Source: Loxodes magnus | Lineage: Eukaryota; Ciliophora; Karyorelictea; Loxodida; Loxodidae | DNA length: 64,000 nucleotides | Direction of reading: 5' to 3' | Assembly (NCBI GenBank): GCA_946699065.1 | Contig: CAMPDV010000122.1 | Location: 442,001 to 506,000 of the forward strand | Part shown: positions 48,457 to 61,134 of the stretch, piece after piece | How the letters are laid out: each line of letters begins with the position of its first letter | Position numbering within the stretch: the stretch's first letter is position 1 | The notes under the pieces: model-generated | What the model was told of the DNA's origin: nothing | Database searches by the model: none | The model's input: only the letters and a program-made list of their open reading frames with translations | Position numbers and translations under genes: made by a program

Positions 48457-50643
48457 TCATTTTTCGTAGAAGCTTTTACTAGGATAATAACTCTCGTAAA
48501 ATTCTTTTACCGCTTTTTGTATCTCTAAACTATCTTCATTCAGATCATCATTAAGACATAAAAACTTAGGATTTTTGTTTTTTGCTTTTCTGAGATCGGC
48601 TATCACTTTGCTAGCTGGATTCTTCAAATAAACAAATTCGCATTCGCATCTCATTTGTAATTTAGTCTAGAATTCGAATTTTTTTTATTATCCAACTATT
48701 GAAACTTAATTCATTACCTCTGTTGAATTTATAAGTTTTTAGATAGTAAGAGATTAAATATTATCCTGAGAGAGCTGAAAGAAAGAACTAGAGGAAAATA
48801 TTTTGTAAAGATCAATGTTGACCAGTTCATTAAACCTTTAAAACTCTTAAACTTCCAGTTTACCATTTTAATTAATATCTGACTAATAGAAGCTTTTCTT
48901 TATGATATCCTTTTTGCTTATCTTTGCCTTTTATATGTAAGAACTGACCAAATGATTGAATTGAACATCTGTATGGTCTCTCACTTTATGCGTGATAGTA
49001 TCTTAAAGAAAATCACCAAAATCATCTCACAGATCTTTCATGATTTCAACATCTATTAAGAAAGGAGTATGTGAACTTGATGTAGGTTTTATCTAAAAAT
49101 TTCCATATTTTTAACTAACTAAACATTCAGTGAAACAAATAGTACTTCAATACATATCTTCTATATGAGTCTATATTTATACTCCTCTATGTAAAGATTG
49201 AGCATTAGAATTACATTTACATGGAAGAGCGAATTTCCAATTAATCCTTAAAACATATTGTTTGTCATTAACGATGAAATCATTTACTTTTACTTCCTTG
49301 CCTAACATATAATCATCACAAAAATACAAATAAAATCTACTTATACCAGGAATTCTCCATATGTTTAGTTCGATGGCTACACTACTGAAGCTGGGTAAAT
49401 ATTTTGAATCAGGTCAGATTTAATCAAGGTAAACTATTTTAATTCTCTCTTCATTGACAAAAGATGGATTTTACCAGTTAGTAACTATGTAAATATTTCT
49501 TATTCAGTTTAAATTTTTCTGTATAGACCTAAGGGAATATTTTAATCCTTCTCAATCTCTAAACCTAGAAGGATCTGGCTACTTTCCTGTTGCTTATACA
49601 AAAGATTTTACAAAATTTAAATCAGATCCATTTACTCATGTAAAAACGACGTCCACAGGATGACCTTAAATAAACTGTTTATATTAATTAAAATAAGGAT
49701 TAGAATAATTTTTGTCCGATTTGGTTAAATCAATTTGCTTTTCTTACTTTGATTCTTCGTGTTTTTAATGATTTACTTATATTGAAGGCTCCGTGTTAAA
49801 ATTAAAGGCTTCTAATTATTTTTTCATTCTTTCTTAAATTTCTTCTATATTAGACCTTGTTGTTGTCTTTAAATCATGTAATTAAGAAAATTCTTAGTCA
49901 TTTAAGTTTTGATCGTTCATTATTTCTTTTATTTTTTCTCTTTATCTTTGGAACTTTTATTCCATTTCTATCACCCATGAAGGTTTTTCAAAAGAAAAAT
50001 CTGTGATTTCGCTGTGTGAATTAACTGGAAGATCTTTTTATTATTCTTTTTAATTTTCTTTCTGATTTTCTGTCTCCTAGTCTTTCTATAGATCTTTTTA
50101 TATCTCATTTTAATCACTTATTTTAGCATCTGATCGTACATCATTTTATACCTATTTCTATTACTCTTATTATAGTTCTCTTTACATATTCTTATTCAAA
50201 TCTTTCTATTATTCGTTTTCAAAGTTCTTTTTTTCTTTCTATTGTTGCTCTTTTTATAAATTATTTTTTAGGGTCTAAACTTGGGTGTCATTTTGCTATT
50301 TAGATCCATTTTGATTTTTTATTTTCAAAAGTATCTGATCAAAATGCTCTGCTACCTACTTTTTATCAAGAAGAGGTTCCTAAGGCTTTTATTCCTTTTT
50401 AATAGGCTAGATTTATTGATTTTAAATTAGTTATTACTCAGATTTTTCAGAAAAGTTAGGTACAATTTCCTTAGTCTAAATCTCTGCATATGGATTTATT
50501 TGAAACCTTTACGAGTTAAGAATTTTATCTCAGTCAGTTATCTGTTTTTTTTCAGAAATAAGTGTAAAGTATAAGTAGAAGTTAGTGAAAATAGAAAGAA
50601 AAATAAGGAGATAAATACATCTTATGCTTATTTTAATTTCCAT
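48457..50643 (-). CDS. Stealth-family glycosyl-1-phosphotransferase, GNPTAB-like, with EF-hand
   Basis: 728 residues, one exon. A short cytosolic N-terminus and one signal-anchor (CIYLLIFLSIFTNFYLYF) predict a type II Golgi protein. A long Gln/Glu/Lys-rich stem (60-310) follows. The catalytic part carries the Stealth signatures: VDVVFTWVNGSD (W336 is TGA), RFRDWEGLKYSLRSI, NLNWIRNIYIVTN, LYFCDDYML (D443/D444) and SHTPFLIDVEI. An EF-hand loop DINQNGKLEVQE is at 589-600, placed as in GNPTAB. Homologues transfer GlcNAc-1-phosphate to mannose on lysosomal enzymes, or make phosphodiester-linked glycans. Which substrate applies here is unknown. The C-terminal 100 residues are not recognised. Confidence 0.93.
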
Positions 50644-50678
50644 TTTACTGTATTTATTTCTATTTAGCCCTTATCTAT

Positions 50679-50987
50679 TTGCCTTTTCTTTTTATTGGAT
50701 TTAGCCTCCACGAATTAAATAAAATTATTAATCTTTCCTTATTATTTTTTCACTATTGCTTCTTACTTTTGCTAATAACTTTATGGGCTGCTAAGTTCAC
50801 AAACGTTTTCGTATTATTTAATAGAAAGAGAAATAGAGTTTTGGTATTAGAGGGTTACTGTTTTAGGAGAATATAAGTTTAGAGCTATGTTTTGTTAAAG
50901 AATGCATTATTGAGCAATTATCTTAAATATACAGTTTTTTGTACTAAGGTAGGTTTTTCTTAGCCTTCTATAGGAGTATAATGCTGA
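50679..50987 (+). CDS. Weak hydrophobic ORF candidate, 102 aa
   Basis: ATG-to-TGA frame beginning MPFLFIGFSLHELNK, with a hydrophobic stretch (LLFFHYCFLLLLITLW) and a basic segment (NRKRNRVLVLEGYC). The first 65 codons contain no TAA or TAG, unusual for a Gln-poor but AT-rich frame. No family recognised and no independent support. Confidence 0.25.
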
Positions 50988-51342
50988 AAATATAATTAAA
51001 AGATTGTTTTAGTGCTAAAAAATTACTACTATACATTTATATTTATTATTAGGTATTTCTTAATTGTAATAATAATATAGTTAAATAATTATTATATTGG
51101 CTAGTTAGTTTACTAATAGCTTAAAGATTTATAAGTCTAAAGAAGATAGTAACGGAATAGTAAGATAGAAATATTTCAGATAAAGTGAATCTATAATTAG
51201 ATTATATTAGCATAAGAATATTATATAGCTAACTCATTTAGCTATTTTATTTATTACTTAATTCACTGTACAAGCAACCATTAAGTTCAATTGCTTTATA
51301 TACTAACTGTGGAATTTTTAATATGAGTAAACTTTAATTTTT

Positions 51343-51374
51343 GGTTAAATGGTTAAATGGTTAAATGGTTAAAT
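51343..51374. repeat. (GGTTAAAT)4 short tandem repeat
   Basis: Four perfect head-to-tail copies of the octamer, preceded by a partial copy. It sits inside an intergenic region. Slippage is the simplest origin; a telomere-like reading was considered and not supported. Confidence 0.9.
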
Positions 51375-52104
51375 GAATAACTATTTAAGAGATTTTCAAA
51401 GTATTGAAGGTTCTAGAGCCATTATTAGATTTTTGGAGGTAATAAAACTAACTAAAATGAAAAATGGTATAGTGTAAATTTTGCCTTTGCATTAAGTTTA
51501 ATTACAGTTTAAATCTAAGCTTTATATGTTTAAAAAGTAAACTGTTTAGCATTTTCATATAAAGGCTAAAATATAATGATTGAGAAGATATATAATGACA
51601 GTATTTGGTATAAAGCGCTATATTAGAAATGAAATATATTAGTCTAAACTTAAATTAAAATTTAACTACTTTCTATTTCAAATAACTCACTAAATCTCAT
51701 AAAAATATACTAACAGATAATCCTTATTTCTAGCTAGATTACTTCAAGTTATAACTTTACCTTAATAGTAATTAATTTTGCCTATGTAACTCTATTGATA
51801 AGTATAACAATTAACTCCTATACTATAAAGAACATAATAACTTGTAGAACTTTCATTGAATATCAAAGTTATTCTAAGTATTCTATTGTCATTCTTAATG
51901 TAATGGTAATTAGTTTATCTTATCAATGGAATAAGCAACCATACTATATACTCCATTAGTATATGTTCTAGTGTGTAATTATAAGATATAGAGAACATCT
52001 TTTAAAATGGATAATCATAAAAGAGAGATTTAAACTAAAGTCCTTTTTTAGAAAGGGAATAGTTAGTATGCTATGTTATATTATTTTTTTATTTGTGAGA
52101 ATAA

Positions 52105-52965
52105 ATGTTGAAAAGTGAGATTGGAACTATAAGATAAAAAGGACTCTCTTTTAAGTTAAGAGAACAAGCTTTTGAAAAAGATGCTGTTCCTCCATAAGCT
52201 GCAGAAGCGAAAAGATGAGTTAAGAAATATACTTATAAAGATAACTTGGGAATAAAAAAGAAAGACTGGGCTCATTCTAGTATGGATATAGATTCAAAGT
52301 TTTAGACAAGAGTAATTGACTTTCTTAAGAGTGATAAATCCAATAAAATCTGACCTGGAGTAGAGACTAAATAATATTATGGAGGTTGGGATATTTCAGT
52401 TTAGAAAGAAAGAACATAAAGAAACTATAAAAATATTTAAGAAATAACCAAGAATGCTTAAGAATGATCAAAGTAAAGCAGAAATTCATATTTAACCTAA
52501 TATAAATCTCCTTTCTAGCAGCAATTGGAATTAATATAAACCCAAAAACTAATTAAAACTAACTAATTATAATAAATCTGAAACTAAATGAAAGAAGAGT
52601 CCTTGCTTTATTCCCCTGGCTCAAGTACTGAGAAAATAGCAACTGGAGTTTTCAAAAAAATGAAATAAAAGGGATAATTGAAAAAAGTAATTGACTTTGA
52701 AAATTCTTCTTAACCTTAGGAGATAAATTCTCCTTTTTTTTCGAGAAGTTCTACTCCTTTGCTTAAATCCAAATTGCCACGCTTGAAAGTTTCTTTATCT
52801 CCTGATGAAAGCAACAAATATTAACTTAAGCATAAGGGTGATTGGAAGAGATGCTCAATTTTCCAAAAGAAAGTTTGAACATGTTGCCTGAGTGAGAATT
52901 AAAATTCAGTAGGCTGTATGAAGATAAGCAAAAATAAAAGATGGGGTCTTGGTTCTTTTAACTGA
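52105..52965 (+). CDS. Hypothetical protein with Trp/Cys-rich C-terminal module, 286 aa
   Basis: One exon, MLKSEIGTIRQKGLSF to RWGLGSFN at TGA 52963-52965. The N-terminal 230 residues are Lys/Gln/Ser-rich and show no domain. The C-terminus (about 248-286) reads GDWKRCSIFQ, KKVWTCCLSENQ and NSVGCMKI, a spaced W-C...W-x-CC...GC pattern that could bind a metal or form a small disulphide fold; I cannot name it. Five Trp are TGA (KRW, KIW, QEW, QIW, KVW), including one inside the Cys-rich module, where it lies 29 codons before the stop. Confidence 0.72.
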
Positions 52966-53751
52966 AGTATAAATTATCTAGCAAATTTTGTACTTCTGCA
53001 ACTAATTCTTTTAAAGTAATCTATACAATAATTTCTATCAAAAGCTAATTAGTTTCAGTTAGTTAAATCTATTATCATTCTTTTCTTTTTAAGCTTTTTA
53101 AAGTTGCTTATTATACTTTGTATTTAAGACTGTGATATGAATAAAACGTTCACTGAGCTAACTATATAAAAATAATAATTTTTTACTTTATTATTAAAGC
53201 TAAGAAACATTCTTTACTCTTAAGTATAAAAACGCTAGATTAGTTAAATTTAAGCATTAAAATAAGACTGAAGAGCATAATTAAAATACTAATTATCATA
53301 GGAGATGATGGAGATAAGTTTATATTATGGTTTTTGATGCTCATACAGAGTTTAATATTACAAGCTTTCATTAGTCTCTTTTCTAATTATTCTATAGTAG
53401 ATTAAAAACTACTTCTAATCGTAAGTTTTACCTTCTAAATAAGAAATCTAAGTTACTTCTCTTAAAGTTTATTTCCCGTTCCTTTTATAAATTTGAAATA
53501 CTAAAAATTAGTGGTGATTTTGTCATTGGAAGTAAATGAAGTCTAACTAAATATTCATATAGATAATGTAAATTTTATAACTAAAAGAAGGTTTAATAAG
53601 AATCATTTGCTGCTGAATAATTACTATAAATTAATTATTTTTACACAATATTAATATCATTGTTAGTAGATCCTTGACGAATCATTTCCTCCTTACTTTG
53701 TACTGAAAATTTTTCTGTCTAGATTTTTTCTGGAAAATTTTCCAATATAAG
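52966..53751. other. Convergent intergenic region
   Basis: About 790 bp; nothing recognised. Confidence 0.6.
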
Positions 53752-55782
53752 TCATGCTTTCATCTGATGTTCTCGAATTTATACTTTTGGAAGTTCTTTT
53801 ATAGTAGAGTGCTTTTTCCTAATCGTTCCAACTTAGTTGAATGTTTCGGTGTTAATTCTTTTGATAGGTTGCTACCCTATAGATTTAGTTCTTTTTTTAC
53901 TTTAGATAGTTCATTGAGCAATATTTTTTTCAAGCTAATGATAGCAGTTTTTTTCTATTTATTCTGATAATAAGAAGTCTTTTCAAGCTTCAAATAAAGG
54001 TTAAGCAATGAACTTAAGAAAACCAATTTGTGCTTATGGTATAAAAGTAGTTTCTCTATCGCAATACATTGATACTGGCTAATTTCGAAATTTTTCTTTA
54101 TCTCCTTAAGCGAAAAATTCTTCCATTACTTTAAGACTTCATTTTTCATGAATCGATCATTCTTTACAAGTATGTCCAATATCCGCACATTTAATACCCA
54201 TCTTAAGAATTAAAATTCTATCCTCTAGCTTTAAAGCATAATTCTCGATAGCATTTCATGATTTTGCCTTAAATTTGGAGAGAGTTTCAAAATGCTTGGA
54301 CATATCAGTTTCTAGAATCATTTCTATTATTATTTTTCTCACAAATTAGTAGTCCTGAACAGAGAAGGAGTTGAACATTGGCTTTATACACTTAAAAGTA
54401 ACTGAGCAGTGCATATTTTCCAGCACTTATATATCGTTGTAAGTAATGGCAACTTCCTCTTAATTATAAACTAAGAATCTGTTGTTTTATCCTGGATGAG
54501 AAGCATCATGTCCTAAACAAGCAATAATGCTTGCTAAGTATTCTAAGTTATTTAGCTTTTACTTCAAATGAGAAGCTATTATAAAGTACAAAAAAGATAT
54601 AGTAACATCAGAAGCATGATGAGCATTATGATAAGGAAGATCTAGATACTTATTTTCTAAATCCTATAAGTATTAAGAAAAGTCTTCCAATCCAAGTGTT
54701 TTATTGATTTCAAGCATATGTTTAAACACAAAGCAAGCTACATCTTTCAAACTTTAGTTTTAGTTAAGTGAAGCAAAGAACAAAATGTCAAAATTCCAAT
54801 TGGAGCCAATAGTTTTAAGAGTTCCTTCAAACCCTGAATTGGTTAAAGTTCTATTGAAACGCGTTACAATATTACCAGGCTTTTTCTTCTTAGGACTTTT
54901 AGGACTAAAAACTTGATTTTAGGAAAAAATTTCCTTTATGAACTACTTTTGATTTTAATCAACATTATTATCATATATAACACTTGATTTAAACTAGAAA
55001 ATACGTTCATTAGCTAGCATATTATGCATTATATCTTCCATATCTTTCATAGCATCTGAAATTCTGTTTTTCACATAAATCATTGGAACAATTTCGCTGC
55101 TTGCTTGCAATGTTTTCATTACAAAGTTAATAATTTAGCTAGTTTTGTCTATATCATTTCCTTTAATTTAGCTAATGAAATCTTCAGGAAAGCCTGCAAC
55201 AATGGAGTTTTACTATTATTACTATACCTTTACTTGTTCGTCTTACTTCAAAGATATTGTAAAGGATATAAAAATAAAAATTAATTAGTTGAAAACAATT
55301 TGGTGTATCATCTAGTGGGATGCAATACATCATAGCAGATAAAGAACACTGCAATAGCTTGCTAGTATTATAAATCATCTATTGCTCATCGTTTTCTGAG
55401 CTATCAATAATCCACCAATTACTGACAAAGAATAATCCAAATTTTTGTAGGTTCTCTACTTAAATAATATCGTTAAGATTTCTTTATGAAGTATTAAAAG
55501 ATAAAAGTTAAACAGAATAAACAAAACTATTAAGTTTCTGTTCCTTTTAGATTTCTTCGTAAGGATTAGAAGTCCTAGTCCATATATAAAAATAATAATA
55601 GTTACCATCAACCAAATAAAAGTCATAGTATTCTATTAGTCTTGAATTATTAAATTTGCAAAAGTCAACAGCAAAACTAAAATCACAAAATAAATAGCAA
55701 AGTAAGATTTTAATAGATTTTACTAACTTCCACAGCCTTCAAAAGATTAGGAAGTGACGTCAAGGTCAAAAGAATCATTCAT
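53752..55782 (-). CDS. Membrane-bound 3',5'-cyclic nucleotide phosphodiesterase
   Basis: 676 residues, one exon. The N-terminus (1-190) contains five or six hydrophobic segments (FAIYFVILVLLLTFANLII, FIWLMVTIIIFIYGLGLLI, LIVLFILFNFYLLIL), so the enzyme is a multi-pass membrane protein with a cytosolic catalytic domain. The class I PDE core has the metal-binding signatures YHNAHHASDV (H385) and LGHDASHPGQNN (H425, D426), then ETDMSKHFE and KCADIGH. The distal motif EWSIHEKWSLKVMEEFF is followed by QGD. At least seven Trp are TGA, including conserved ones in this last motif. It hydrolyses cAMP and/or cGMP; specificity cannot be read off. N-terminally membrane-anchored PDEs are known from other ciliates. 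Confidence 0.95.
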
Positions 55783-56469
55783 TTTTTAATCATTCATTTA
55801 TATTAATAAGGTACTATTTTTCAATAATTAATTTAAATTTCCATTCCTTATATTAAAATATAAAACTTCTTCTTAAAACTTATTTACATCCCTGCTAATT
55901 CTATATTCTAATTTAAACTTATAGATATTTCTACCATGCTAACTAATTGCTAGTTAAGTTAAAATAGCTAGCTTTGAAGATTAAAAGTAAGTTAAACATA
56001 CTAATAAATTATTTTGCTATTTCTTTTATTTTAAATTATAAATAGAGTATCTATTTCTTACAATTCTATGATTCAAATGAAACTGTATATTTAATTATTT
56101 AAGCTAGCTATCTTCTTTCATGATGGAAAGTATCTAAGAACTTACCCATTGTAGTTTTAGATGTACATCTATATAAAAATCTTAATTTAAGTGATCTTAT
56201 AGTAGCTAAGTGATAAACTTTATTTATAGAATTATAATTAATTTAGTTCTATTACCCTATCTATATCAAAGCTAGATGAAGACTATTTACTTAAATAACT
56301 ATCGAGAAATAAAAATTAGCTAGACTCTGGAATATCAATTTAATTATAGCTAATAATTAAATAACTCTAGTAGAGATATAAGAAGCTATTAAGTAAAATT
56401 ATGAAACAATAATAAAGAAAATTGATAGCTTAAAAGTGCTTATAGTCTTATAGTCAATCTAATTAATTA
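55783..56469. other. Intergenic, AT-rich
   Basis: About 690 bp between two minus-strand genes; nothing recognised. Confidence 0.6.
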
Positions 56470-59400
56470 TCAAATTAATTATTCTTCTTTATTCATAAAA
56501 CACAACACTTCTTGCCCAGAGGAATGCTCTATCTTAAATTCTCTCACTAAATTTTCTATTTCCTGATACAAGTTTTCCTCGGAAAATTTTTAGTTTAAAG
56601 CTAGTGAGAACATTTTCTCAGAGTCAGTCTCTTAAACCTCCAATGTTACAAATCCTTGCCTGTCAAACACAGTTATGACAAAAAATCTGTTATCAATATG
56701 ATGTCCTTGCTTGTACAAAATTTTGGAATTGATCACTGACAAAACTCCATTTATTATTTCAAGCTCTGAAAGCACTTTTTTCAGCTAGGTATCTAATTGT
56801 TTAAAGTCTCTACTTAACTTAACATAAGTTATTTCTGTATGCATTAAAGCCTTTGAATTCTATTGTTATATCTCAACAAGCAATGACTAACTCGAGTATT
56901 CTTTAAATAAGCTAACAACATAAAAGCGTTAAGATATTTAATGCCTTGTTTTAATCAATAGTTAAGCCTTAATAATTCGATCTTATATCAAATTACATTT
57001 AATGACTTTACCATTCTATTGATTGCTTTAAGCTGGTTCGTTGTTCTGTATTTGTTCTGCTATCTTTAATGATTCTGACATTAGTTAAGATGTATAGGAT
57101 TGATTATATACCATTTTCTTTATTTTCTTAGGTTATGATGTACTTTCTTAAATTACTATTTAGGGCTTTTTTGAGTTATTTTCAGGAATTTTTATACTAT
57201 GTAAAGCAGGTTGCTTAAAAGGATCATTTTACTGTTCTGCAGCTTCTATGTTGAAGGAGTCAGATTTCTAAAATTAGGGAGCTCCAAGAAATCCAGAGTT
57301 TTAGGGTGCTATGCTGTTTTAATGACTATGACTCTTCTTTTAGACAGGATTTTCTTCTTTTTTGTTTTTCAAAACGTATTTAACAAGTGTTTCTAGATGA
57401 TCTTCTATTTTTTCTATTATGAAGCCAGGACATAAAGCTTAAATATTCGCACTACTTAGCTCTTAGCTACAAATTAAACACAATTGCTAATCAAAAATTT
57501 TAATTTAAACAGTTCCTATGAACTAAAAGACATGACATATATAAGAAACCTAGGCTATCGTTAGAGTTTTTCTAAATATAGGCTTTTCTTCTAATGATTA
57601 TTATTGAATCAAGTTATTTAGCTTTTCCCTTCTACAAAACCATTAGTTCTCTTTCTCTTTTTAGACTTTTACTATTCTAGCTTCTACATCAGGATATTTT
57701 AATAGACCATTTTTAAGAAATAGTTATTTGATAACAGATTTGTATTTTTGTTCAATTTACTCTATGGAATCCATTTTAGCTGCTTTAAGAAAAGGTTCTA
57801 ATTCAACTTCTAGTGTATAATCCTATGAAAGTTGATGACTTTTTTGATAAAGGTTTATTGCTTCAAACTAGAGAATATTTAAGTAGTGCCAAATGAATAT
57901 TTTGAACCTAACTTTGTTAAATTTCCTAATCTGCATTCCTAGAAGTTTTTTTCTTTAGTCTTAAGGAAGTACTTTGATCTATCTTGAAGGTTCATCAAAT
58001 TAGATGTTTTTAAAAAATGATACCCAATGCTAGTCTTTCAGCTACGAAATATCACTGATTCCTATTATTTCCTATAAGTCTTGGCCAGAGAAGCTTGAAG
58101 TATACTATTAGCTTGATCCAATAAACTCAATAGAAATGACATATTTTACATCGAAGTAAACCTTAATATGACACTATTTGTTAAGAAACGTGTAAGTTTT
58201 ATCTAAAATTAAGTTCTCAGCTGCTTCAGAGAGTTCAAACTCACTGTATGAATTTTCAATTCTAATATCTGACTGTCCTTCATCATCAAAAGTAAGTTTT
58301 TTTAATTGCTTATTCATATTTATTTTATCTAAGATTTAATTTGTAATCATTTTGTAGTCAGTTTCTGGACCTGTAGACATTATTTCTTAGAAAGTATTCA
58401 ATTCAATTTAGCAGGGTTTAAGAGTCTGATCTTTATCTTCTCTTTTAGCTGTGAAAAGAATAGCTTCTTACATCTCCCACATTTATATTCTATATGGCTT
58501 TCCGTAAAAACACTTTTGCTTCTAGAAGATGATTGATCTGCGTTAGTTTAAAGGAACCATAGTTAATTAATTATCTACTTTTAAATTCGCGGAAAGGCCT
58601 TCTCAATGAATATCTAGAAACTGATTTATATTTTGAAGTCTTACAATTTTCAAAATTTCCTTCTCGCTAAATTCATTAGAGTAGCTTTCTCCAGTAACAA
58701 AACTAATGGTTATTAAAATTTTATCCTCTCGGGAAATATTTTTAGTCATTTTAACACAGCATTATTTATGCTTAAGCTTGACATTTTTTTAGTATACTAG
58801 CTAATTAATGTTTTCATTAGTGAATAGCTAGTTTTTCTCTTAGTTATCTGAAATTACTATTTCATAATTGTTTTTCTTTGCGAAGTATGGGAAAAGTAAT
58901 TAGTCAGCTCCTTCTAGTAGTAGCTTTGATACAGCTTAATCCAATACTACTGTCACCTCTTCCTTGGTTTGCATAGCTTCTTAAAATTTAGTAATCTCTA
59001 TGGATGTAGGCTTAATATCTTCTCCACTAAGAGCTGCACAAGCTTCAAAGAATACATGTGAGTTGTTCTTCAGTATGAATATTTTATAGACTTCACCATA
59101 AAACATTCGCTCTTTCATGCCTATTAAATCTATTCTCCAAAAATCAGTTGTTCATACTAGTTTATTATTCTGTAACTTCAAATTATACGCAATAGTTAAT
59201 CAATGCCCTTTAGTAAACTACTAAAATTGTTCTGGTACTGTAACCATTTTGAATTTCATATCCAGAAATTACTAATAAGTAAGTGTGCAATTCTAATTCT
59301 AGACAACTATCTCAATATGCTTCTCTTTATTTGATGATTTAACTAAATAAATTTCGTAGTTTGTCTTTATTTTGTTCTAAATCATGGTTTTCACAAAAAC

Positions 59401-61134
59401 CTTTTATCTTTCTTGAGGTGCATTTATTTTTCGAGCTAAAATTCCTCTAAATAGAGCTTAAACTTTAACTGTTTTTTCCTTAAGTTGCTTATAGTTTTTT
59501 CTTTAGATATAACCTCTTGCTATCTTTTGTATCTTAATAGCAGCTAATATCTCTTTATTCTTTTTCAAATTCTTTCTCACTAGATTTCCTTTCCATACTG
59601 CCTAAATTTTGGAAATCATGTTATTTTCACAAGTTACTTAATCCGATATTTTAATGAAACCAAAAACCTCTTCAACCGAAAATTTAATGCTTATATTGAA
59701 TTTATGTTTGATTCTACCTGGAGCATTAACAGTTACTTAATAGTCTGTAGGAAACTTTTTCAAACAGATGATATAAGGTTTATTCTAATAAGTAACTACT
59801 TTTGCTATATATGACAATTTCTTCTATTTCTTCTACTTTAGCAACCTAAGCCAGTTTTAAATCTTAAGCACCGCATTATTTACTTTGATGGACTACTTCA
59901 CAAAATCTCTTTCTGTTAATTAGACTCTTTTTGAAGTTTGAGTTTCTTACTGCTTTATCTCAGGAATATTTATAACCTTATGCTGGTTGATTTTGAGTTA
60001 AGAATGTTAATTCTGATGTTTACTAGTAGCAGGTCTTCATTCTTCCTCAGATTCTGTTTTAGGAAAAGACGAGCTTTCAGATGAGAGTTAACTTAGCTTA
60101 TTTTTAAAATTTTCGTTAGAAAAAGTTTTAGTGCTCATTTTCATTTATGAGTTGAAATCTATGCTTTTTCTTTAAGAAATTATTGAAGCTTCTTTAAACT
60201 TTTAGTTAAAACTCTTTGCTATTATAGGTGGAACTTAACAATTTGATTTTGGACTAAACATCGTCCAGTCTGATATTTTTCTTTAATGGTTAGGAGCTTC
60301 AGGATTAGGGTTCTTCATATAGGAACTGCTTGCTCGTTACTTACTAGCAAGATTAAGTTATCTTTATTATGCTTTTCGTTTTGCTACCATATAATCATTT
60401 TTTAAAGATTAGGTCATAACACTATTAGGATATATGTGCTGGTATATCATATAACCTTTCTTGTAATATTCTAGACTTAAGGTTACTTAGTTAATGTTTT
60501 CATATTATACTCCTATGTTATGATAAGATAAAGCCGAAATACTTAAGTATTTTTAAAACTATCTCTCGTCTGCGTTAGGATCATCTTTTAATTATTCAAT
60601 CGCTTCCTAACTAATTATCATTGCATCAATTGCGTAATTAAGAGCTTCTTTATGCCGCCCTAATAAAGTAAGTTATTAACATATGTTGAGGCTAGTTTAT
60701 GCCTATCCAATTTTTGGTTGTTTGAGTAATTTAGCTCTTGTAATTCAGTCTTTACTTTCCTCTACTGCTCCCATTTTTTTGTAGATGATTGATAGGAAAT
60801 GATAGACTTCGGCTCTTTCTGAATATAATGGATCTCCTAACAATTACTAGGAAGTCACTTTATCTAAATACTTCAGTATTTTAATACTTTTTGCAGGTTC
60901 TCCATGAAAGAACAAAATAAGTGCTTTACTAATGCTCAATTTCAATATCTTTTTAACTGCTTAAATAGCCTCCAAACTCTCTCCATACAAATTGGAATGG
61001 AACTGAATATTTTGCACAAAGAACTAAAGAGCCTCATTTATGTGACCCTTATTTATTTTTTTCCTGGCAGTCTCAAAAAGCTTGAATAAATGCTAATCCT
61101 CGAAGGTCGATTCTTCCAAATCGAATTCTTCCAT
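56470..61134 (-). CDS. Very large TPR/IQ-motif protein, 1,554 aa
   Basis: A single uninterrupted frame, MEEFDLEESTFEDQHL to MNKEEQLI and TGA 56470-56472. Residues 1-260 form TPR-like helical pairs (LFETARKKINKGHINEALQF, AKLLKQPKIGQAQTSLNICQ, LGRHKEALNYAIDAMII). A Ser-rich linker follows. Three IQ motifs lie at about 509-570 (KIQAVWKGNLVRK, IKIQKIARGYIQRKNY, VKVQALFRGILARKI), predicting calmodulin or centrin binding. The remaining 980 residues repeat beta-rich units of about 100-140 residues, each with an ILxxxNS/FKIFI-like strand pattern (KEKHIEIVV, EVYKIFILKNN, KPYRIQMWEM, CHIKVYFDVKY). They resemble a degenerate C2-like or ciliate-specific fold I cannot name. Five TGA-Trp. A Ca2+-responsive ciliary or cortical scaffold is inferred. 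No introns despite its length. Confidence 0.82.

Larger units (their letters stand above)
50644..52104. other. Divergent intergenic region
   Basis: 1.46 kb containing a weak ORF candidate (50679-50987) and a (GGTTAAAT)4 repeat, listed separately. The first 240 bp are less AT-rich than the rest. Confidence 0.5.
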
